Assembly: GCA_003525525.1 (NCBI GenBank)
Contig: DQED01000131.1
Location: 1-24,431, forward strand
DNA from: Desulfovibrio sp.
Lineage (GTDB): Bacteria > Desulfobacterota > Desulfovibrionia > Desulfovibrionales > Desulfovibrionaceae
DNA: 24,431 bases
Reading direction: 5' to 3'
Positions 14,726-22,683 of the stretch are shown one piece after another. The translations under genes and the position numbers were made by a program. The notes beneath the pieces were generated by a model. The model had not been told where the DNA came from. It worked only from the letters and a program-made list of their open reading frames with translations, and searched no databases. Every line of letters starts with the position of its first letter. Within the stretch, counting starts at the first letter, position 1.

Positions 14726-14741
14726 GATCCTGAAAATCAAT
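14723..14741. promoter_or_regulatory. Fur-like palindrome over the TonB-receptor promoter
   Basis: ATTGATCCTGAAAATCAAT has perfect 6-bp arms around a 7-bp centre, 19 bp in all. It matches the 7-1-7 Fur pattern at about 10 of 14 positions and overlaps the -10-like TATATT, so Fur could repress the receptor operon here. Confidence 0.5.
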
Positions 14742-14836
14742 TTCGCCCTAGTTCCATGCCGCACTGCCAAGGGGGTTCGATCCCGGTCGCGACGGGGGTT
14801 TTCGGGCGAAGCGCATGCACAGGGGGGCCTTCGTTC

Positions 14837-16927
14837 ATGCTGGTGTTGCAATGTCTCATCGTCTTCATGTTGCTGTTGTTGCCTACCGCCGCCTTCGCCG
14901 GAGACAACGCGAAAAAGGGGAAGGACGGGCCCGAGAAACTCAAAACCCTCCTCCTCGAACCGGTGACCGTCACCGCCACCAAGCGCGAGGAAAAATTGGA
15001 AAAAGTGCCTGCCAGCATTTCCACGGTGTCCGATACGCAGATCGAGGAAATGGGCGCCTGGAAACTTGGCGAGGTGCTGGACACGCTGCCGAACGTCTGG
15101 ATGAAAAACGCGACGTCCGGGGATGGCATCGTGATCCGCGGCCTGTCGTCCTTCGACACATCCATCTATTCGCCGGTGGGTCTCTATGTGGACGACGTGC
15201 CCTATCCGGTGACCTACATGCAAAACCTGCTCTTTCTCGACGTGGAGCGCATCGAAGTGCTGCGCGGCCCCCAGGGGACGCTGTACGGCCGCAACAGCGA
15301 GGCGGGCGTGGTCAACGTGGTCCTCAAAAAGCCGGACAACCAGACCCGGGCCAGCGTCTTCACGGATTACGGAAGTTACAATACCCTGCGCGCCGGCGCC
15401 AACGTCAGTACGCCCCTGGTCAGGGACAAGCTTTTTCTGGCCGGCAATTTCGTACGCTACCAGACAGACGGATACATGCACAACGAGTACAAGGATGACG
15501 ACAGAGCCGCCAAGGACGAATCCATGCGAGGCAGAGGCGTGTTGCGCTGGACGCCGAACGATGCCTTCGATCTGCGTCTGACCATGGATGCCAGCCACAC
15601 CGACAAGGGCATCGGCAGGCTGCGCTATGAAACAGGCTCGAATGCGACAAAACGTTTCAACGTCATGTCGGACGCTTCGGATGACGCCGAGGAAAATGTC
15701 GTCAATCCATCCGTCACCGCCAAGTATTCCGGCTCGGCGGTGGAGGCGACCTCCATTACCAGCTACATGGATTACCGCTACCAGTTCCTGTCCGACCGCG
15801 ACCGCACCTCCACATTCAAGAGCTATTCCGACCAGGATCTCAAGCAGCAGGGCATCACGCAGGAATTGCGTTTCGCCTCGCCGGGCAAGCAGCGTCTGAG
15901 TTGGCTTTTCGGTCTGTTTGGCAGCTCCACGCATTCCGATGTCCAGATGAACGCCATCTCTTCTGCTTCCAAAGCCTCGACCTCTCTCGATACGGATGCC
16001 ACGGAATCGAGTTTGGCCGCTTTCGGGCAGGCGACCTATTCCATCCTGGACAATCTGCGCCTCACGGCCGGACTGCGCGGGGAATACGCCCTCGCCCACG
16101 GCGGTCAGACCTACCGCGTCGGCACGACGAGCCTGGTCGGCTACAGCAAGGAGCTCGATTCCTTCGAGGCCCTGCCCATGGCCTCCCTGGCCTGCGACGT
16201 GACGCCCAACGCCACGGTCTACGCCACGTGGTCCAACGGCTTCCTGGCGGGCGGGTTCAATTATTACGCGGCCGACAGCCTGACCACGTTCTATTACCAG
16301 CCCGAGCACACCACCAACTACGAAGTGGGGCTCAAGACCAACTGGTTCGACAACAAGCTCACGGCCAACCTCGCTTTCTTTTATATGGATATCCGCGACA
16401 AGCAGGTGCGAGAAGAAGACCCCAACGGCGGGATCGGCGTGTGGAAGTTCAGCAACGCCGGCCGGGCGCATTCCCAGGGAGTGGAAGTCGATCTGACCGG
16501 GAAACCGCTCCCCGGCCTCGAACTCCAGGGCGGACTTGGCTACGCCTACTCGGTCGTCGACGACTGGACCGTCAACCAGGACGGCGTGCCCTACAGCTAC
16601 AAGGGCAAGCGCCTGCCTTGGGCTCCGGATCTCACCTACCACCTTGGCGCGGGGTATGCCCATCCCTGCGGCCTCTTCGCCCGGGCCGACCTCCACGGCG
16701 CGGGCACCCAGTATTTCGATGCCGAAAACAGCCTCAAACAAGACGGCTTCGCCCTGGTCAATGCCCGGGTGGGTTACACCTTCAAGCAGTGGGAAGCCGC
16801 ACTGTGGGGCAAGAACATCTTTGATGTCGACCATGCCACCAAACGCGTCCGCGACAGTTCCGGCAACGTTCTGGTCGAGGACGGGGAACCGCAAATGTTC
16901 GGCGCTTCGTTAACCTGGAGGTTTTAG
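14837..16927 (+). CDS. TonB-dependent outer-membrane receptor
   Basis: A 696-residue receptor. A cleavable signal peptide (about 1-22, ending in AAFA) is followed by a TonB box, EPVTVTAT (41-48). A plug domain (about 55-165) contains the conserved VERIEVLRGPQGTLYGRN stretch. The 22-strand barrel ends in Trp-Arg-Phe, the usual outer-membrane assembly signal. Length and architecture fit siderophore receptors such as FyuA; the ligand cannot be named from sequence. The start at 14837 was chosen because it begins the signal peptide; an AGGGGGG stretch lies upstream, and an earlier in-frame ATG adds non-signal sequence. It opens the run of genes that includes the methyltransferase, ABC importer and ExbBD-TonB, and lies behind both a putative AraC operator and a Fur-like site. 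Confidence 0.93.
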   Translation: MLVLQCLIVFMLLLLPTAAFAGDNAKKGKDGPEKLKTLLLEPVTVTATKREEKLEKVPASISTVSDTQIEEMGAWKLGEVLDTLPNVWMKNATSGDGIVIRGLSSFDTSIYSPVGLYVDDVPYPVTYMQNLLFLDVERIEVLRGPQGTLYGRNSEAGVVNVVLKKPDNQTRASVFTDYGSYNTLRAGANVSTPLVRDKLFLAGNFVRYQTDGYMHNEYKDDDRAAKDESMRGRGVLRWTPNDAFDLRLTMDASHTDKGIGRLRYETGSNATKRFNVMSDASDDAEENVVNPSVTAKYSGSAVEATSITSYMDYRYQFLSDRDRTSTFKSYSDQDLKQQGITQELRFASPGKQRLSWLFGLFGSSTHSDVQMNAISSASKASTSLDTDATESSLAAFGQATYSILDNLRLTAGLRGEYALAHGGQTYRVGTTSLVGYSKELDSFEALPMASLACDVTPNATVYATWSNGFLAGGFNYYAADSLTTFYYQPEHTTNYEVGLKTNWFDNKLTANLAFFYMDIRDKQVREEDPNGGIGVWKFSNAGRAHSQGVEVDLTGKPLPGLELQGGLGYAYSVVDDWTVNQDGVPYSYKGKRLPWAPDLTYHLGAGYAHPCGLFARADLHGAGTQYFDAENSLKQDGFALVNARVGYTFKQWEAALWGKNIFDVDHATKRVRDSSGNVLVEDGEPQMFGASLTWRF

Positions 16928-16930
16928 CAC

Positions 16931-17989
16931 ATGGCAAAGTCTACGGCCAACAATCCGACGCAGGAACAACGTCCCTCTTTCGAGCCCCTGGCCGAGTGGC
17001 TGCTCGGGCCGGCGCGCATGGCCCTTCTCGATGCGGCGATAAGCCTTGGCGTCGCCGACATCCTGGTCGAAACGGACGACCCGGAGGCGATTGCCGGGCG
17101 TCTTGGAACGCACCCAGGCAACACGCGCTTGTTTCTCGACGCCCTGGTCGCTTTGGGACTGGCCGAAAAAAAACACGGCCGCTACGCCAACACGCCGCTT
17201 GCCCACTGGTATTTGCGCCGGGACAGTGAAACCTATCTGGGCGGTCTGGTTGGGAATCTCAAAAGGTTGGAGCACGGCAATCTGTCGCGCCTGACGGAAT
17301 TGCTCAAATCCGGACCGCCAGCCGCGACCCGGGAGAACCGGCTGGACGAAGCCCACTGGAAGCGTTCCGCCAGGGACCTTGCCTGCTATCAGAAGGCCTG
17401 CCTGGCCGATCTGGCTGCCGATATCGTCGATGCCCTGCCCGAAAGCCCGAAGCTGCGGCGGCTGCTCGACCTCGGGGGCGGACCGGGCGTGGTCGGGCTG
17501 GCGATTCTGGCACGCCATCCGGCCATGCAGGGCGCGCTCGCGGATTTGCCTCCCGTCATCGAAGTGGCGCGGGAGGAAATCGAGGCGGCCGGTATGGCCG
17601 GACGGGTGGCGCTTTATCCCGGCGACTACAACACCGCCGACTTCGGCTCGGGCTACGACCTCGTCTGGGCCAGTCACAACCTGTATTTCGCCAAAGACCT
17701 TCAAGGGTTTCTCGGCCGCATCCTGGAAGCGCTGCATCCCGGCGGCGTCTTCATCAGTTTCCATGAGGGACTGACGGAAGAACGCACCAAGCCGGCATTT
17801 TCCGTCCTCTCCCGACTGTCCTTGTCCCTCGAAGGCCAGGACGTGTCGTTCGAAGCCGGCCAGATCGCCAGGACCGCCTTGGCCGCCGGATTCGCCACCG
17901 TCGAGACGAGCGTCCGCGACATCCCGATGGGAGCGGTCCGGGTGGACATCTTGCGCAAGGCCGGGAATCTCGGGGAGGCTGGGGCGTGA
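16931..17989 (+). CDS. SAM-dependent methyltransferase (O-methyltransferase family 2-like)
   Basis: A 352-residue methyltransferase. Residues about 15-110 form a winged-helix dimerisation domain, and the Rossmann SAM-binding domain begins with DLGGGPG (180-186), as in plant COMT-like and bacterial CrtF-like small-molecule methyltransferases. A late H-E-G segment near residue 278 lies where family members place catalytic residues, but a classic catalytic His-Asp/Glu arrangement cannot be confirmed by eye. The start is 3 nt after the receptor stop, with GGAGG inside the receptor's last codons, and the stop overlaps the next gene as GTGA; the gene is therefore locked between receptor and importer. 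I infer that it modifies the imported chelate or its cargo, perhaps to release or mark it. The substrate is unknown. Confidence 0.9.
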   Translation: MAKSTANNPTQEQRPSFEPLAEWLLGPARMALLDAAISLGVADILVETDDPEAIAGRLGTHPGNTRLFLDALVALGLAEKKHGRYANTPLAHWYLRRDSETYLGGLVGNLKRLEHGNLSRLTELLKSGPPAATRENRLDEAHWKRSARDLACYQKACLADLAADIVDALPESPKLRRLLDLGGGPGVVGLAILARHPAMQGALADLPPVIEVAREEIEAAGMAGRVALYPGDYNTADFGSGYDLVWASHNLYFAKDLQGFLGRILEALHPGGVFISFHEGLTEERTKPAFSVLSRLSLSLEGQDVSFEAGQIARTALAAGFATVETSVRDIPMGAVRVDILRKAGNLGEAGA

Positions 17990-18960
17990 CGCGTCGCCAG
18001 TTCCTGCAGACGCTGGCGGCCTTGTCCCTGGCGACGCCGGCTTTTGCCGCGCAGGCGTCCGCGGTTCGGGTGTCCGGTCCCGCCGTGGCCGAAACGCTGC
18101 CGTTGCTGGCGATGGGGCGGCTTGGCCCGTTGCCGGGGATTGCCCGTACGGTGGTCTTCACCCCTTGGAATTCACCGGACCAGTTGCGCGCCATGATCGC
18201 CACGGACGACGTGGACGCGGCTCTCATGACCACGGCCTCGGCCTGCACGCTGGCCAACAAGGGCGTGCCCGCGACGGTCGTGGCGCTCACGTCGAGCCCG
18301 GTGTGGCTGGTGTCTACGGATGCCGCGCTGGCGCGCCTGTCCGGTCTCGACGGTCGGGAAGTCCTGCTGCCGTTCGGCCCGGGCGAAATGCCGGATTTGC
18401 TTTTGCGGGCTTTGACCGGGCAGGCGGGCCTTGCGTTTGTCCCCCGGCATGCGGGCAACGCCCTGGAAGCCGTCAACCTCCTTTTGCTCGGACAGGGACA
18501 TTGCGCGCTGTTAAGCGAGCCGGCAGCGAGCCTGGCCGTGTCGCGGGCGAACGCCCGGTCCAGGCCCGGCGCTCCGGTCCTGGGCAAACGGTTGGACCTC
18601 CGGGATGCCTGGCGGGAAGTCTTCCCCGACCATCCGCAGCTGGCCCAGGGCGCGTTGGCCGTGGTCGGCCCCCTGGCCCGGGATGCGGCGGCCTGCAAGA
18701 CGCTGCAAGCGGCCTATGTCCGGGCGGCCGGGTGGATGGCCGCCCATCCACGGGAAGCCACGACCCTTGTCGGGAAGGATTTTCCCGCCCTGGCCTCCCA
18801 GGCCGTGGACGGCGTCTTGCCGGGCCAGGACATCCGGCTCGTCATGGGACCGCAGGGCGCGCGGGACGCCCGGTTTTTCCTGGGCCTGCTTCACGGGATG
18901 TCCCCGGCAAGCATCGGCGGCCGGCTCCCCGGGAGCGCCTTTTTCGAGGTCGGCGCATGA
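17986..18960 (+). CDS. ABC importer substrate-binding protein, NMT1/TauA-like, Tat-type signal
   Basis: A 324-residue periplasmic binding protein. The N terminus reads MTRRQFLQ, a twin-arginine motif, followed by a hydrophobic stretch ending in AFAAQA, so export by the Tat pathway is likely. The mature part has the two-lobe features of the NMT1/THI5/TauA group, with the conserved D-V-D-A-A-L-M-T-T strand-turn and a later segment listing small residues before the second lobe. GTG 17986 overlaps the methyltransferase stop (GTGA), and its TGA overlaps the permease ATG. The group binds small organic ligands such as sulfonates, nitrate or thiamine precursors, not classical hydroxamate siderophores, which makes its pairing with a TonB receptor interesting. 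The ligand is unknown. Confidence 0.85.
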   Translation: MTRRQFLQTLAALSLATPAFAAQASAVRVSGPAVAETLPLLAMGRLGPLPGIARTVVFTPWNSPDQLRAMIATDDVDAALMTTASACTLANKGVPATVVALTSSPVWLVSTDAALARLSGLDGREVLLPFGPGEMPDLLLRALTGQAGLAFVPRHAGNALEAVNLLLLGQGHCALLSEPAASLAVSRANARSRPGAPVLGKRLDLRDAWREVFPDHPQLAQGALAVVGPLARDAAACKTLQAAYVRAAGWMAAHPREATTLVGKDFPALASQAVDGVLPGQDIRLVMGPQGARDARFFLGLLHGMSPASIGGRLPGSAFFEVGA

Positions 18961-19706
18961 AATGGGACGGGCTTGCCGGACGGGTATGCGGTCTGGCCGC
19001 GCTCCTGGGCGCCTGGGAAGTGGCGGCCGGCCGGGGGCACGGCATCGCCGTGGCCTCGCCCGGGGAGACATTTGCGGCCTTGACCGGGCTTTTGGGGCAG
19101 TCGTCCTTTTGGCTGGGCGATCTGGCCGTGAGCGTGCGGCGTGTGGCCTGCGGGTTTTCCCTCGGCTTTGCCGTCGGGGGCGGGTTGGGCCTGCTGGCCG
19201 GTCGCTTCCCGATGGCGCGGTCCTTTCTGGCGCCGTCGCGCTGGATGCTCACCAGTGTTCCCGGGGTGGTGGCCGTCATGCTCGGCATGCTCTGGTTCGG
19301 CCTGGGCGCGGGCATGGTCGTGGCCATCGTGGCGCTCATGGTCGCGCCGACCATCCATGTGGCCGTGATCGAGGGGCTGTCCACCGTGGACGCGACGCTG
19401 GCGGAAATGGCCAGGGCCTACCGGTTCACGCCGGTCATGCGCTTTTGGCACATCTACGCGCCGGCCATGGCCGCGCCGCTTTTTTCCGGCGGCGTGGTGG
19501 CGCTTGGCGGGGCCATGCGCGTGGCGGTGTTGGCCGAGGCCCTGGGCGCCAATACGGGCCTCGGCCATGCGCTCTCCGTGGCCAGGACCAATCTGGACAC
19601 GCCGCAACTGTACGCCCTGGCCCTTTGCAGCATGCTTCTCGTCGGCGTGGCCGAAGTGGCGCTTCTAGGTCTGGCCCGGCGCGTCGTCGGCCGGAGGCCG
19701 TCATGA
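18957..19706 (+). CDS. ABC importer permease, SsuC/TauC-like
   Basis: A 249-residue inner-membrane permease with about six hydrophobic segments. The cytoplasmic coupling loop is present around residues 140-165 (the EMARAYRFTPVMRFWHIYAPA region, corresponding to the EAA loop that contacts the ATPase). Length fits the SsuC/TauC/NitT class (about 250). ATG 18957-18959 overlaps the binding-protein stop, and its TGA overlaps the ATPase ATG, both as ATGA. With its neighbours it forms a complete importer delivering a ligand from the periplasm to the cytoplasm. Confidence 0.88.
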   Translation: MKWDGLAGRVCGLAALLGAWEVAAGRGHGIAVASPGETFAALTGLLGQSSFWLGDLAVSVRRVACGFSLGFAVGGGLGLLAGRFPMARSFLAPSRWMLTSVPGVVAVMLGMLWFGLGAGMVVAIVALMVAPTIHVAVIEGLSTVDATLAEMARAYRFTPVMRFWHIYAPAMAAPLFSGGVVALGGAMRVAVLAEALGANTGLGHALSVARTNLDTPQLYALALCSMLLVGVAEVALLGLARRVVGRRPS

Positions 19707-20365
19707 ATCAGGTGCTCGTTTTTTCGGGGGTCGGCAAACGCTACCGGGGCCGTGAGGTGCTCTCCGGCCTCGATCTGACCCTGGAATCCGGGGAGATCCT
19801 GGCCATTTTGGGCCCGAGCGGCATCGGCAAATCCACCCTGCTCCGGCTGGCGGCACGGCTGGACAGCCCAAGCCAGGGCTCGGTGTCCCTGGCCGCGAGA
19901 CGTCTCGGGTTCGTGTTCCAGGAGCCGCGTCTTTTGCCCTGGCGCACGGCGCTTGAAAACGTGGCCTTGCCGCTTTTGGCCCAGGGCATCCCCCCACGGC
20001 TGGCCCGTGAGAAAGCCGCCGCCATGCTCGCCCGCCTGGAGCTGGCCGCTTTCGCGGAAGCCTATCCGGACATGCTCTCCGGCGGCATGCGCCAGCGCGT
20101 CTCCCTGGCCCGGGCCTTTGTCGTCGAACCCGAGCTGCTGCTGCTCGATGAACCGTTCACCGGACTCGATCCCGAATTGCGCCGCGCCATACGCCGGACC
20201 TTGGAGACCATGCTTGCCGCCTCCGGGGCGGCGGCCCTCCATGTCACGCACGACATCGAGGACATTCCGGCCGCTACGAACCGGATACTGCGTCTGACGG
20301 CGGAGGGGCCGCATTTCGCGCGTCCGGGGATGAAGCCGGCGGCCGGCGCTGTGTCGCAGGGCTGA
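19703..20365 (+). CDS. ABC importer ATPase, SsuB/TauB-like
   Basis: A 220-residue ATPase. Walker A is GPSGIGKST (37-45), the Q-loop is FVFQEPRLLPW, the signature is LSGGMRQR (from 125), Walker B is LLLLDEP, and the H-loop is HVTHDIED. The FQEPRLLPW Q-loop is typical of the nitrate/sulfonate/taurine importer ATPases and matches the permease class. It is slightly short for the family (about 240-260). ATG 19703 overlaps the permease stop. The next gene begins 101 nt after its stop. Confidence 0.9.
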   Translation: MNQVLVFSGVGKRYRGREVLSGLDLTLESGEILAILGPSGIGKSTLLRLAARLDSPSQGSVSLAARRLGFVFQEPRLLPWRTALENVALPLLAQGIPPRLAREKAAAMLARLELAAFAEAYPDMLSGGMRQRVSLARAFVVEPELLLLDEPFTGLDPELRRAIRRTLETMLAASGAAALHVTHDIEDIPAATNRILRLTAEGPHFARPGMKPAAGAVSQG

Positions 20366-20466
20366 TGCGCGGCGGGTTGACCGGAACGCCATGCCCTCGC
20401 GTGGCCAATGCGTGGCGGCATGGGACAGAACCGTTCCCCTGCCGCCCGGGAAAAAAGGAGGATGCT

Positions 20467-21170
<704 letters not shown>

Positions 21171-21174
<4 letters not shown>

Positions 21175-21587
21175 GCGCCGGCGGCAGGCGGAGACGCTAT
21201 TCCTCCGACATCAATGTCACGCCGTTTGTCGATGTCATGCTGGTCCTGCTCATCATTTTCATGGTCACCGCCCCGATGATGACCGAGGGTCTGGATGTCG
21301 AACTGCCTCGGACCAAAACCGTGGAGGTTTTGCCAGCCGATGATGACCACCTCGTTGTCGGGGTTGACCCGAAGGGCACGGTCTTTCTCGACGAGCAGCG
21401 CGTCTCCCTGGACGATTTGACGGACAGGCTGCGCAATTGGGCCGCCCTGGGACAAAAGGCCGTTTTTCTGCGCGCCGACAGGGGAGTGTCCTACGGACGT
21501 ATTGTCGACATCATGGGCCGCATCCGCGAAGCCGGCATCGACCATTTCGGCGTGGTGGCCGAACGGCCGGAGGAAGGAGCCCGCTAA
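21171..21587 (+). CDS. exbD: ExbD/TolR-family protein
   Basis: A 138-residue protein with a basic N terminus ([15 protein letters not shown]), a single membrane helix starting at [14 protein letters not shown] that carries the essential Asp, and a periplasmic domain of about 90 residues. This is the standard ExbD layout and length. ATG 21171 overlaps the exbB stop; a GTG two codons earlier is possible but less likely. tonB follows after 2 nt. Confidence 0.93.
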
Positions 21588-21589
21588 CC

Positions 21590-22321
21590 GTGCGAAGCGC
21601 CGACATCCTCGTTTCCGTAAGTGCCCATGCACTGTGCCTTGCCCTTCTGTTCCTTTGGCCGGCGGCGCAATCCGCTCCCGTCTCGAAGACGTTCACGGTG
21701 GGGATGGTGGAACTCGTCAGGCCGAGGGCCATGGAACCACCCGCCGGCGCTCCGGCTGCGGCCGCACCGATGGCGGAGGCCCCGGCTCCCGATACGTCCC
21801 CCCCGCCGGCGCCGCTCCCCAAACCGGTCGCGGCAGCCAAGCCAACGCCTGTTGCGGTCAAGAGGATCAGCCCGAAAAAAAAACCGACGCCTTCCACGGC
21901 ACCCCCCTCTCCTTCTCCCGAGCGGACTCCGCAGCCGCAGCAAACGGCAGCGCCCCAGGAGCCTTCCGGCGCAGGAGGAGGCGTGGGCAAGACCGCAGGT
22001 CCTTCGCACATGGTTGGAGGAATGGGCGTCTACGACGCCGCGGTTGTGGATATCCCTCCCAGAATCATCGCTCGGGAACTACCGCAATATCCTCCGGGCG
22101 CCAGGCGATTACACTTGGAGGGGACGGTCCTTGTGAGCATGATCATCGACAGCCAGGGAAATCCGACCCATTGCGCCGTCCGGAAAGCGGAACCGAAAGG
22201 CGTTTTCGAGGAGTCGGCCCTCGCCGCTGCGAGCGGTTACCGGTTCGTTCCGGGAAAAGTCGCGGGGCAAAATGTCGCCACGCTTGTTCTTGTGCCTTTT
22301 CATTTCAAGATGACCAACTGA
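21590..22321 (+). CDS. tonB: TonB energy-transducing protein
   Basis: A 243-residue TonB. The N-terminal helix (about 5-23) contains the S-x3-H motif (Ser9, His13) needed for coupling to ExbBD. A Pro/Ala/Lys-rich periplasm-spanning linker (about 45-145) follows, and the C-terminal TonB domain (about 165-243) starts at the PQYPPGARR segment and ends with a hydrophobic FHF strand. The start is GTG 21590, 2 nt after the exbD TAA, with GGAG about 10 nt upstream; the first ATG would cut into the membrane anchor. Likely partner of the receptor encoded in the same region. Confidence 0.92.
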   Translation: MRSADILVSVSAHALCLALLFLWPAAQSAPVSKTFTVGMVELVRPRAMEPPAGAPAAAAPMAEAPAPDTSPPPAPLPKPVAAAKPTPVAVKRISPKKKPTPSTAPPSPSPERTPQPQQTAAPQEPSGAGGGVGKTAGPSHMVGGMGVYDAAVVDIPPRIIARELPQYPPGARRLHLEGTVLVSMIIDSQGNPTHCAVRKAEPKGVFEESALAAASGYRFVPGKVAGQNVATLVLVPFHFKMTN

Positions 22322-22683
22322 AGTTGCCGCAGTCGCTTTTTTGTAACGGCGCGCTCTCACCCCGGGCGGCGCGCCGTCCTGCGCCGTCCGACGCCCCGCC
22401 CCAGGCCCCTGTCGCGACCAGCGCGCCTTCGCGAGAATTGCCGCGCACCGTGCGATGCGTCGCCGCAAATCCGTGTTGCTCTGTCCGCCCAAGAAACAAA
22501 GACGCTTTCTTCCATGTCAGTTGCAGCTTCGCTTGCAATGCGCGCGAGCAACGTGCTACCTTTTCTCTACTGCGACCGGACTTTTCATAACCCGGACCAA
22601 CTCCTTAATCAGAACCGACGGGATCGCAGATTCGCAGCACCCCCTGGACACTGTGTGCCGGCGACTTCATTCAAGGGTTCCTC
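22322..22683. other. Intergenic region between tonB and the sensor gene
   Basis: No gene is seen in these 362 bp. A six-T run lies at 22337-22342, close after tonB, but the hairpin before it (CAACTG/AAGTTG around the stop) is weak. A stronger 9-bp stem, 22346-22354 with 22369-22377 (ACGGCGCGC and its complement), follows without a T-run. The A/T-richer stretch 22480-22680 should hold the promoter of the sensor gene, but I could not identify hexamers with confidence. Confidence 0.45.

Noticed and set aside
14524..14836. Cobalamin riboswitch upstream of the TonB receptor
   Set aside because: I looked for the B12-box and core pattern common before receptor genes and did not find it; the region instead holds a repeated operator-like element and a Fur-like palindrome.
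14477..16894. Leftward 805-residue open frame opposite the TonB receptor
   Set aside because: The rightward frame encodes an unmistakable receptor with signal peptide, TonB box and C-terminal aromatic; the antisense has no domain and is an effect of high GC.
22346..22377. Intrinsic terminator after tonB
   Set aside because: The 9-bp stem is strong, but the T-run lies before it and not after, on the plus strand, and becomes an A-run on the minus strand.
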